Part shown: one piece after another, positions 39,894 through 47,235 of the stretch | Layout of the letters: every line of letters begins with the position of its first letter | Numbering within the stretch: the stretch's first letter is position 1 | NCBI RefSeq assembly: GCF_000272475.1 | Contig: NZ_AKFJ01000123.1 | Coordinates: 1-56,027, forward strand | DNA: 56,027 bases | Reading direction: 5' to 3' | Source: Novosphingobium sp. Rr 2-17 | GTDB taxonomy: Bacteria > Pseudomonadota > Alphaproteobacteria > Sphingomonadales > Sphingomonadaceae | Notes under the pieces: model-generated | The model's input: the letters and a program-made list of their open reading frames with translations, nothing else | The model's database searches: none | Told to the model about the DNA's origin: nothing | Made by a program: the position numbers and the translations under genes

Positions 39894-42029
39894 TTACCAG
39901 GAAACGCGCGCGCTCAGTGATCCGTTGATCCCTTCCCCGACATTGGTCTGGGTCCAATACTTTGCGTTGAGGAGGTTATTGATATTGCCGGTGAACGTCA
40001 CCTTTTGACCGCACACCTGGGTCTGGTACTGGAAGCCCAGATTAGCCGTCGTGTAGGCGGGAATATACAAGGTGTTATCGTCGCTGGTCGGCGCCTTGCC
40101 ATTATAGCGAACCGTGCCGTGCAGGCTCAAACCGGGAATGGCGGCAACGTAGTATTCGGCGTTGCCGACGGCTTGCCATTTTGCAGCTCCATCTGGAACA
40201 TTGCCGCGCAAATTCTCATTTTCTGGTGACACGTCTTGGATGCTGGGATCAAGATGGAGCGCGCCCAGCCCCAGCCTTAGCCTTGGGGTCACGCGATAGC
40301 TGACGTTGGCCTCTATCCCCTTGTAAAGCGTCAGGCCGTCCTGCGTCAGGCGACGGACGCCGTCATCGATCTGGTCGATCGTATTCGCGCGTTCAATGCG
40401 AAAGGCCGCCGTGGTCAGACTCAACCCTTGATGCTCGTATTTGGCGCCGATTTCATACTGGCGGCTGATCGTTGCGCCCAATACCTCGCCGGCGTTGGCA
40501 TATTCGGCGCCGACCCGGCTACCCGCCTCCATCGCCTCGACATAGCTGCCATAGATAGAGACATAGGGCACCGGTTTGTAGATCAACGCGATGGTAGGCG
40601 ACAAAGCCGACGCCTTATAGCCTGTATCGGTGGTCGCATCTCCATCCAGATCTAACAGCTTGTATCGGGTGTAGCGTGCACCCAGCATTGCCTGCACGTG
40701 CTCACCCAGATGCAGGGTGTCGCTCATGAACAGCGCTCGCTGCTGTTCTTCGGACGGTGAACCTTGGGTGCCGTAAGAGATCGACCGGGTCACGCGAAAA
40801 GTTTGATCTTGATAGATATTGCCGTTGAAATCGTTGCCCCAATGGTAATCGTCGAGGCCAAATTCGCTATGATACGCCTGGAACGATGTTCCCGCGACGA
40901 TCTCGTGCCGCACCGGACCCGTCGTGAATTCCCCTTGCACCATAGCCTGAAGGAAATGGGTCTGGTCCAGTTCCGCGAAATTATAGGCATAGCCTTCGTA
41001 ATCGCCGGCCTGGTTGAGCATATAGACGAACATCTTGTTCGAATGGTGAAGCTTGCTGGTATAACCATAGGTCATCCGCGCAGACCAGCCATCGGCAAAC
41101 GTCCAGTCGAGACCGGTAGCAGCCGCCAGCGTCCTTGATTTGTAATAGCTATTGTCGATATTCAGCTTATCGTAATCGTAAGTAACCTTTGGCAGCGTGT
41201 CGCCTTCATAGCTGCTCCAATAGATCTGGAACGGCTCGTGCTTCAGATTACTGTTCTCATACGTCGCGGTGGCATACCAATGCAGCGCGGAGTTGAAGGT
41301 ATAATCGAGCGCCAATGATCCCACGAGGCGGTTTACCCCTGCCTGGTTATAGGCCGTACCCTTTTCGCCCGCCAGATTGACGCGGTAGCCCAGCTTTCCG
41401 TCCTGCGTCAGCGGGCCGCCTGCATCGATCCGCGCATAGAAGACGCTGTTCGTGCGATAGCCGATCTCGGTGGTCAGCATGGGCTCCGAAGTGGGACGCT
41501 TCGTGCGGTAGCTGATGGCGCCGCCTGGCGCGCCGAAACCGTACATGAAACCGGTCAGGCCCTTTAGGGCGGTTACGCGTTCGATTGATTCCAGCGGGAA
41601 ATCGCCACCCCAGTACAACAGCAGCGGCACATCATCGATGTAATAGTTGCGCACGCCGAGCCCCCGGATCTGAGTGCCCCACCAGTTGGTCGTGGCGGCC
41701 GGGGCCGATGAAAAGACCGACGCGTCGTTGATGAACATCTGGGAGATGCTGTTAGCCTGCCGTTTATTGATATCCTCCTCATCGATCACGGCCACCGAAA
41801 AGGGTGTGTCCAGCAGAGTCTTGACGCCTAGTGCGCCGTTATCGGCTCGTTGGTTCTGCCCGTCATCGGGCCTGAGACCGGTGACGAGAATATCAACCTT
41901 GTCACGCTCGGCAGTAGTCGTGTCCACTTTTTCCTTCGTCTCATCCTCGGCGGCGTAAGCGGCGGGGCACAGCGCCAACCCTGTCAGCAACGACGTTGAA
42001 AGAAGCGATACGACGAATTTTTGCAGCAC
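39894..42029 (-). CDS. TonB-dependent siderophore receptor (FhuE/FpvA-like)
   Basis: This 711-residue outer membrane ferric-siderophore receptor starts with GTG at 42029, after GGGGGG. Its signal peptide runs from MLQKFVVSLLSTSLLTGLAL to AAYA. The plug is of the siderophore type (LLDTPFSVAVIDEEDINKRQ; IRGLGVRNYYIDDVPLLLYWGGDFPLESIERV; GFMYGFGAPGGAISYRTKRP). The barrel ends NGSLSARVSW. An iron-type operator candidate lies 42 bp upstream. It is divergent from a DUF3649-PepSY-DUF3325 operon, a common partner set for siderophore uptake. The siderophore is unknown. Confidence 0.94.
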   Translation of the reverse strand: MLQKFVVSLLSTSLLTGLALCPAAYAAEDETKEKVDTTTAERDKVDILVTGLRPDDGQNQRADNGALGVKTLLDTPFSVAVIDEEDINKRQANSISQMFINDASVFSSAPAATTNWWGTQIRGLGVRNYYIDDVPLLLYWGGDFPLESIERVTALKGLTGFMYGFGAPGGAISYRTKRPTSEPMLTTEIGYRTNSVFYARIDAGGPLTQDGKLGYRVNLAGEKGTAYNQAGVNRLVGSLALDYTFNSALHWYATATYENSNLKHEPFQIYWSSYEGDTLPKVTYDYDKLNIDNSYYKSRTLAAATGLDWTFADGWSARMTYGYTSKLHHSNKMFVYMLNQAGDYEGYAYNFAELDQTHFLQAMVQGEFTTGPVRHEIVAGTSFQAYHSEFGLDDYHWGNDFNGNIYQDQTFRVTRSISYGTQGSPSEEQQRALFMSDTLHLGEHVQAMLGARYTRYKLLDLDGDATTDTGYKASALSPTIALIYKPVPYVSIYGSYVEAMEAGSRVGAEYANAGEVLGATISRQYEIGAKYEHQGLSLTTAAFRIERANTIDQIDDGVRRLTQDGLTLYKGIEANVSYRVTPRLRLGLGALHLDPSIQDVSPENENLRGNVPDGAAKWQAVGNAEYYVAAIPGLSLHGTVRYNGKAPTSDDNTLYIPAYTTANLGFQYQTQVCGQKVTFTGNINNLLNAKYWTQTNVGEGINGSLSARVSW

Positions 42030-42361
42030 TTGTTAACCCCCCAAAGCGATGGAGGGCGAGTTATGCAAATTGCTATTGCGAGTCAATCGCACTTAGCATT
42101 ATACGCCGGCTCATGGATGAGAGACGATTTCTGACTGCCATCGGAAGGCTGGGCGGCGCCCCGTTGCGTGGATCTTGGGGGGAATGGCCGGCGAGGAACT
42201 GGGCTCTGCCCGTGTCGCACCCCCAAAAAAGGGGCGATGCATCGGAACCTCCCACCAAGGAAGTCGTGCCCCAAGCGGCGATTCCGGGAGCCTTGCATAC
42301 CTGCCCCACGCTTGGCGAAGCGCCTAGCTTCATCGTCTCGTCCCAGTGGGCCGCCTGAGCG
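42030..42361. other. Divergent iron-locus intergenic region
   Basis: The left end holds the Fur-like site at 42071-42091. The rest is GC-rich, with CCCCC-AAAAAA-GGGG at about 42222-42236. Frames are open on both strands (for example 42113-42358, plus), but none has a ribosome site or family features. It may be a leader region of the iron operon. Confidence 0.4.
42071..42091 (-). promoter_or_regulatory. Candidate Fur-type operator
   Basis: TGCGA-GTCAA-TCGCA (42077-42091) is an inverted repeat. It overlaps TGCTATTGCGA (42071-42081), the reverse complement of TCGCAATAGCA, which also occurs upstream of the second siderophore receptor. It lies 42 bp before the receptor start and may serve the divergent operon too. 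That Fur binds here is inference. Confidence 0.55.
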
Positions 42362-42673
42362 ATGCCCCGCCAGGTACCGAACCGTGATGCCAGCGTTCGT
42401 AAATCGAGCGCGCCGGCACGGGCATTGGGCGCAATCTTCGGCGGCTATGTCGTTACTTCCCTTGCGGTTGCCTGCCTTGCTCGCATGCTACCGCTGCGAC
42501 CGGCGGAGGCGAGCATCGCGGCAACCCTTGCCTCGTTCGCGATCTACGCCGGAATTATCGTAGCGGTGTTCTCGGCGCGATCGGTGCTGAAGGTCTGGCT
42601 GTGGCTGGGCGGCGCTATGCTGCTGCTCGGCGGTGGACTGTACGTATCGATCCTGATGGGCGGCAGGCTATGA
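42362..42673 (+). CDS. DUF3649 iron-uptake membrane protein
   Basis: This 103-residue protein has three hydrophobic helices (ALGAIFGGYVVTSLAVACLA; SIAATLASFAIYAGIIVAVF; VWLWLGGAMLLLGGGLYVSIL). Size, topology and position match DUF3649, often found before a PepSY-domain reductase-like protein in siderophore loci. Its function is unproven; an auxiliary role in ferric-siderophore use at the inner membrane is inferred. Its stop overlaps the next start as ATGA. Confidence 0.85.
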   Translation: MPRQVPNRDASVRKSSAPARALGAIFGGYVVTSLAVACLARMLPLRPAEASIAATLASFAIYAGIIVAVFSARSVLKVWLWLGGAMLLLGGGLYVSILMGGRL

Positions 42674-44247
42674 AGGAGGGTTTTCGGCAATCGATGGCCT
42701 GGCTCCACACCTGGACCGGCCTATTGTTCGGCTGGCTCCTGTTCGCGATGTTTGTCACTGGCACCAGCGCTTATTTCCAAGAAGAGATCAGCCGCTGGAT
42801 GAGGCCCGAGTTGACCGTCACGGCGGACCCTGAAACCGCGACCCAAGCCGCTATCGGCTATCTCCACGCGACCCAGCCGGACGCGGAGAACTGGTTCATC
42901 ACGCCGCCTTCGGCACGCAGCCCAGTCACCACGGTGTTCTGGCAGCCCAGGAAGGTGGAAGGCCAGTCACCTCCAAGGCGCAAGCGGGGCGAAACCAGTG
43001 CGACGCTCGATGGCAAGGGAACGCCCGTCACGGTTCGCCAAACAAGTGGTGGGTATTTCCTTTATCGCTTCCATTTCGACCTGCATTACATGCCGGTGAT
43101 GTGGGCGCGCTATCTCGTCGGCGCCGCTGCGATGTTCATGCTCGTCGCGATCGTGTCGGGTGTCATCACTCATAAGAAAATCTTCGCCGATTTCTTCATG
43201 CTGCGCTTTGGCAAGGGTCAGCGAAGCTGGCTCGATGCGCACAATGTCACCGCGGTGTTTGCCCTGCCGTTCTACCTGATGATTACCTATACCGGGCTGA
43301 TCACGTTGGCGACGCAATATATGCCGTGGGGGGTGATGGCGAACTACACCTCTCAGGATACCTTCTTCGACGAAATGTTTCCCAGCCGCGAAGACGCCCC
43401 GCGCACCGGCATCGCGGCGCCGCTGGTTTCGGTCAAACCGCTGATGGCGATCGCCAGTCGGTCTTGGGGCGGCGCTGCGATCGGATCTGTGCAGGTCTCT
43501 AATCCGGGTGACCGCAGCGCGACCATCAGGCTAACGCGTGCCGCCAATACCGCCATTGGCGCGCGTGGCGAAAGCATCGTTTTTGCCGGCTCTAGCGGAC
43601 GCTTGTTAGAGACGAGCGCGCAAGAAGGCGGCGCGCTCGCCACGCAAAGCGTGATGGTCGGCCTGCACGCCGGACGCTTTGCGGGCTGGGGGCTGCGGTG
43701 GCTCTATTTCCTATCGGGCATTGGCGGCACCTTGATGGTCGGCACCGGGCTGATCCTGTGGACAGTGAAACGCCGCGCGAAATTGCCAGACCCTACCCGG
43801 CCGCATTTTGGCTTTCGTTTGGTGGAGCGTCTGAACGTCGCCACCATCGCCGGGCTCCCTGCGGGGTTGGCCACGTACTTCCTCGCCAACAGACTCTTGC
43901 CCGCAGGCTTGGCGGATCGCGCGGAATGGGAGGTTCACAGCTTGTTCGGGGTGTGGGGTGGAATACTGCTCTGGGTGATCGTTCGCCCCTATTGCCGCGC
44001 CTGGGTTGAGAGTCTTTCGATAGCCGCGGCGCTTTTCGCAACCGTGCCGGTGGTCAATGCGCTCACCACGTCGCGCAACACACTGGCAGCGCTGGTGACG
44101 GGCGACTGGCTGTTCGTCGCTTTCGACGTGGCCATGCTGGTGCTGGCCACCGGGTTCGGATTGGCCGCGCGCAAGGCGGCAACAGTGAGGCCGCTCAAGG
44201 CGGTACGCCGGTCGCGAAAAATCCCGGAGGCGCTGGTAGCGGCATGA
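42670..44247 (+). CDS. PepSY-domain membrane protein (siderophore reductase-like)
   Basis: This 525-residue inner membrane protein of the PepSY-TM family is related to proteins proposed to reduce ferric siderophores in the periplasm. The first helix carries WLHTWTGLLFGWLLFAMFVTG, with the His-Trp pattern typical of the family. A periplasmic PepSY region follows, then further helices (YLVGAAAMFMLVAIVSGVITH, with DAHNVTAVFALPFYLMITYTGL, and later LHAGRFAGWGLRWLYFLSG). Histidines in the helices could bind heme. The start at 42670 overlaps DUF3649 by 4 bp, and the end overlaps the DUF3325 gene by 4 bp. Confidence 0.9.
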   Translation: MKEGFRQSMAWLHTWTGLLFGWLLFAMFVTGTSAYFQEEISRWMRPELTVTADPETATQAAIGYLHATQPDAENWFITPPSARSPVTTVFWQPRKVEGQSPPRRKRGETSATLDGKGTPVTVRQTSGGYFLYRFHFDLHYMPVMWARYLVGAAAMFMLVAIVSGVITHKKIFADFFMLRFGKGQRSWLDAHNVTAVFALPFYLMITYTGLITLATQYMPWGVMANYTSQDTFFDEMFPSREDAPRTGIAAPLVSVKPLMAIASRSWGGAAIGSVQVSNPGDRSATIRLTRAANTAIGARGESIVFAGSSGRLLETSAQEGGALATQSVMVGLHAGRFAGWGLRWLYFLSGIGGTLMVGTGLILWTVKRRAKLPDPTRPHFGFRLVERLNVATIAGLPAGLATYFLANRLLPAGLADRAEWEVHSLFGVWGGILLWVIVRPYCRAWVESLSIAAALFATVPVVNALTTSRNTLAALVTGDWLFVAFDVAMLVLATGFGLAARKAATVRPLKAVRRSRKIPEALVAA

Positions 44248-44528
44248 TCCATGGTCTCGCCATCTTGATAGCGATTACCGGCTTCGCTTGCCTGTGCACA
44301 GCGATGGCACGACATCAGAAGGACGTGCTTGGCCGTAAACTTGCCGCCCCGGCGGCGCGCCGGCTCCGCATGACAGGCGGCACGCTTATGTTGTTTGCAC
44401 TGGCAATGGATATGATCGGTCTTGGTGCTGCTTACGGCGCGGTAGCTTGGTGCGGACATCTGACCGCGGGCGCCGCTCTCGTGCTGACCGGCCTCAACTG
44501 GAAGCTCGCTCGCGGCAAAGGTGCATAG
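44244..44528 (+). CDS. DUF3325 membrane protein
   Basis: This 94-residue protein has three hydrophobic helices (IHGLAILIAITGFACLCTAMARHQ; TGGTLMLFALAMDMIGLGAAYG; TAGAALVLTGLNW). Length and topology match DUF3325, the usual third gene after DUF3649 and PepSY in iron operons. It is the last gene here and is followed by a composite palindromic repeat. The biochemical role is not known. Confidence 0.82.
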   Translation: MIHGLAILIAITGFACLCTAMARHQKDVLGRKLAAPAARRLRMTGGTLMLFALAMDMIGLGAAYGAVAWCGHLTAGAALVLTGLNWKLARGKGA

Positions 44529-44562
44529 CGCATCAAACAGCGGTTCCCGGCTTACGTTACAT

Positions 44563-44669
44563 TAGAGCGCTTTCGAAGCAGGTGGAATCACCTGCTGACT
44601 CGGAAAACGCGGAGCAACAAAAGACCAGAGCAACCGAGCCGATGCAATCGGATCGGAACTTGCTCTAGG
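44563..44669. repeat. Composite palindromic repeat, copy B
   Basis: Two hairpins lie in tandem. The first is AGCAGGTG-GAAT-CACCTGCT (44577-44596), flanked by AGAGCGCTTTCGA. The second (44628-44665) is identical to the palindrome at 35600-35637. The paired arrangement and flanks look like a mobile repeat unit of which copy A keeps only the right half. It could end transcription of the iron operon. Confidence 0.85.
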
Positions 44670-44810
44670 ATCCGGATCACTCACTACAGCCATTAGATGA
44701 CGGCCACGGCGGATCGCCATGCCCCTTCTGGTCGGCGCCCCGGCGTTGCTCGGCCCGATCTGTGCGGGCGCCCAGATCGCGATCTACCTGACCGCGGCGG
44801 CGTAAGGCCA

Positions 44811-45038
44811 ATGGGCGAGGCCACCTTTGCGCACTTGTTCGTGGGCGAGCCCACCCTCGCCAAGATCGAGCAACTGGTGCGCTGCTGCGAACAGCGCAAA
44901 AGCCGCGCCTCGCAGAAACTCGCAGCCGCCCAGGCCGAAATCGCTGCCGCCGAGGCCGCCTACGACCGGGCCATCGCCGCCCGTGCCACTTGGATTGAGA
45001 CCGGCCCCGGCCCCGATCCCCAACTCATGATGATGTGA
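44811..45038 (+). CDS. Small coiled-coil protein (hypothetical)
   Basis: This reading frame gives 75 residues from the ATG at 44811. It is mostly one long helix (KIEQLVRCCEQRKSRASQKL, continuing through AAAQAEIAAAEAAYDRAIAARATW), then a short tail. The ribosome site is weak (TAAGG). A 28-residue hydrophobic frame just upstream (44719-44805, MPLLVGAPALLGPICAGAQI) could be a coupled small gene. I recognise neither. They may be phage- or plasmid-derived debris. Confidence 0.35.
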   Translation: MGEATFAHLFVGEPTLAKIEQLVRCCEQRKSRASQKLAAAQAEIAAAEAAYDRAIAARATWIETGPGPDPQLMMM

Positions 45039-45267
45039 AGGAACCAGACTTGGCACAATCCTGTGACGATCGCCTGCGCCTGCCGATCGAACGCGTCGAG
45101 CGGCGCTGGAGGAACCGTGCCCATGGCCGGTGTGGGTCGCGCTGCTGGACACGCCTCGCTGCTAGTCCAAGGCCGATTGATCCAAAACCCCTCACTTGTC
45201 TTGGCACGAAGCTTTGCAATAGATACTTTGAGCTATCGAAATTAGTTGAGCGAGAGGCCTGGAAGGC

Positions 45268-45894
45268 ATGTCGGATTATCGCAAGCCGCGTCAGGCCCGA
45301 GCAATTCCCACGTTTGAGGCCATACTAGAGGCCGGGGCCCAGCTGCTTGGTGAAATCGGCATCGAGAGGATTTCCAGCAACCTTGTGTGTGAAAGAGCAG
45401 GCGTAACCCCGCCGGCCTTCTACCGCTATTTCGACGACAAGTACGCTCTCGTCGCGGCGCTTGCGGATCGGTTGATGGAGCGGCAAAACGAGGTTCTCGA
45501 GCAATGGCTGGTGCGTCAGCAGGGGGCATCTCTGGAGGAGGTGGTCGGAGATACGATCGGCCTGCTGCGCGAAACCGCGCGGATCGGAGACGAGATGCCG
45601 GGGTCCTTGTGGATACTGCGTGCGTTGCGTGCGATTCCACGCCTTGCGTCGATACGCCTGGAATCGCACGCGTACGTGACTGGCCGCCTCACGGATCTCT
45701 ATGAAAAGCTCCTTCCGGACGTGTCGCGTGCGGTACTGGAGCGGCGTAACCGTCTCGCAGTGGACCTTGGTTATGCCATCGACGAAATGATCCGCGAAAA
45801 CGATATCGATCGCGAAGCGGTGTTCGAGGACGCGCGACCGTTGTTCCAGGCCATGATCGCCTATCCAGAGTACCCCGGAGCACGATCCGCCTGA
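45268..45894 (+). CDS. TetR-family transcriptional regulator
   Basis: This regulator is 208 residues from the ATG at 45268, after GGAAGG. The N-terminal helix-turn-helix is typical of TetR: ILEAGAQLLGEIGIERISSN, then VCERAGVTPPAFYRYFDDKYALVAAL. The ligand domain is helical and not diagnostic. It converges on the MFS gene at 45997 and may control that transporter and the divergent receptor operon. No matching operator was identified. Confidence 0.92.
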   Translation: MSDYRKPRQARAIPTFEAILEAGAQLLGEIGIERISSNLVCERAGVTPPAFYRYFDDKYALVAALADRLMERQNEVLEQWLVRQQGASLEEVVGDTIGLLRETARIGDEMPGSLWILRALRAIPRLASIRLESHAYVTGRLTDLYEKLLPDVSRAVLERRNRLAVDLGYAIDEMIRENDIDREAVFEDARPLFQAMIAYPEYPGARSA

Positions 45895-45996
45895 ACCGAC
45901 GTAGATCGCCCCCCTATCTGTCTTTTGTTTTCCGCATTCTTGGAGCGGTCAGGCCGCTCTACCGGACTTGAAATGCATCGGAAGCCAATGAGGGGA

Positions 45997-47079
45997 TCAG
46001 CGCAGCCTCACTGCGGTAAGGCCAATCATCCCTGCAACCAGCACGACAATCACCAGCGCAAGACAAGCCACGATCCGCTGCGGTGAAAGGTCGCCGGCCA
46101 AGCTTGAGGCCAAGGACATCGCGCCAAGCGAAACCGGCAGCACGAGTTGACCATGGGTTCGTTCTACAATCGCGAGATACAGCCCGGTTGCGAGCGGCAG
46201 ACTCGCTTGCCAAGCCGCAGTTGCCAATATTCCGGCGATGGCGAACGGGATGTGTGCCGGCATCGTAAGTAGTCCGACAACGCCAAGCGCCTCAAGCCCG
46301 CACACTATAGTCAGCCAGCCTTCGATGCGGTGCTCCGGGCCATACCGCGCCATGGCCAAAGTCGTGACAATCTGCCCGACCATGCAGGCAAAGAGTATGG
46401 ACGTAACGGTGCCTGTAAGCAGCGTCTTGTGAAGCTCCAGCCATTCGCCCAGGTCCACCCAGACGAGATCGCCTGAGAAATTGAGCAAGGCAATGAAAGC
46501 GATGGTCCATTGCACGCGAAACGGCGGGTGAGCGAGGCGCGGAAAGGCTACAGGAGTACGCGCCAAGCTCAGGCGCCAGCGCGCGGCCACCGCAACGGCA
46601 AGCGCTCCTGAAACAATCAGGCATAAGGCTGCGCTGAACGGCCCTGGAAAGTGTAATTGCACGAGCCAGCCGCAAATTTGCGGAAGAGCACTGAGCGCGG
46701 TAAACAGGCTGGCCGCACGAACTGGGTTTGCACCTCGAAGCACCGCCGCGACGGCCAGGGCGCACAAGCCCCCTTCTCCGATCCCGGCGAATATTCGCTC
46801 GGCCATCGCGAAATCCGGCAGGTACAAGGCACTCGCCTGCCCCAGGCTCATCATCAAACCATAAAGGACAGCGGGCAAAGGCCTGGTCACGAAGATGGCA
46901 CAGGCCAGCGCCATCGCGGCCAGTTCGCACCCAGAGACCAATCCCGTCGAAACCGACGGGCTCGCGGTCGCTTGCGCCAGGACCGGCTGCAGACCGAGCG
47001 GCGCCAGGCCCAGCGCACCCGCGAACAGGGCCGGAGCAAGAGTGCTCAGCGATGCGTCGCCGGACGCGTGATCTTCCAT
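45997..47079 (-). CDS. MFS-family transporter
   Basis: This inner membrane protein is about 360 residues from the ATG at 47079. The longer frame to 47241 covers the divergent promoter and is rejected. Ten to twelve hydrophobic helices fit the major facilitator fold (LSTLAPALFAGALGLAPLGL; AAMALACAIFVTRPLPAVLYGLMMSLGQ; WTIAFIALLNFSGDLVWVDL). No substrate signature is visible. It is divergent from the TBDT/PI-PLC/PHP operon with 156 bp between starts, so it probably carries the hydrolysis product across the inner membrane, or exports a related compound. Confidence 0.8.
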   Translation of the reverse strand: MEDHASGDASLSTLAPALFAGALGLAPLGLQPVLAQATASPSVSTGLVSGCELAAMALACAIFVTRPLPAVLYGLMMSLGQASALYLPDFAMAERIFAGIGEGGLCALAVAAVLRGANPVRAASLFTALSALPQICGWLVQLHFPGPFSAALCLIVSGALAVAVAARWRLSLARTPVAFPRLAHPPFRVQWTIAFIALLNFSGDLVWVDLGEWLELHKTLLTGTVTSILFACMVGQIVTTLAMARYGPEHRIEGWLTIVCGLEALGVVGLLTMPAHIPFAIAGILATAAWQASLPLATGLYLAIVERTHGQLVLPVSLGAMSLASSLAGDLSPQRIVACLALVIVVLVAGMIGLTAVRLR

Positions 47080-47170
47080 GCCAACGCCCCATAGGGCGCG
47101 ATCATTGCAGATCGATGATCGCCAGCCGCCTGCCGCACACAACCGAATACGGCCCACTTTAAGGAAGCGC

Positions 47171-47188
47171 TTGTCACAAAATTGATAT
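47171..47188 (+). promoter_or_regulatory. Pho-box-like direct repeat
   Basis: TTGTCAC-AAAA-TTGATAT has the 7-4-7 spacing of a PhoB box (CTGTCAT-N4-CTGTCAT). The first half is a good match and the second is weak. It ends 47 bp before the receptor start. Phosphate control of the operon is inference. Confidence 0.4.
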
Positions 47189-47235
47189 TTATAGCTATCA
47201 TATGGCCGCCATCTCATTCTCAAAAGGGGGGTCGC

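Noticed and set aside
42113..42361. RNase P-like or cobalamin riboswitch-like RNA
   Set aside because: A short GAGGAACTGGGCTC resemblance exists, but none of the other conserved blocks of either RNA is present.
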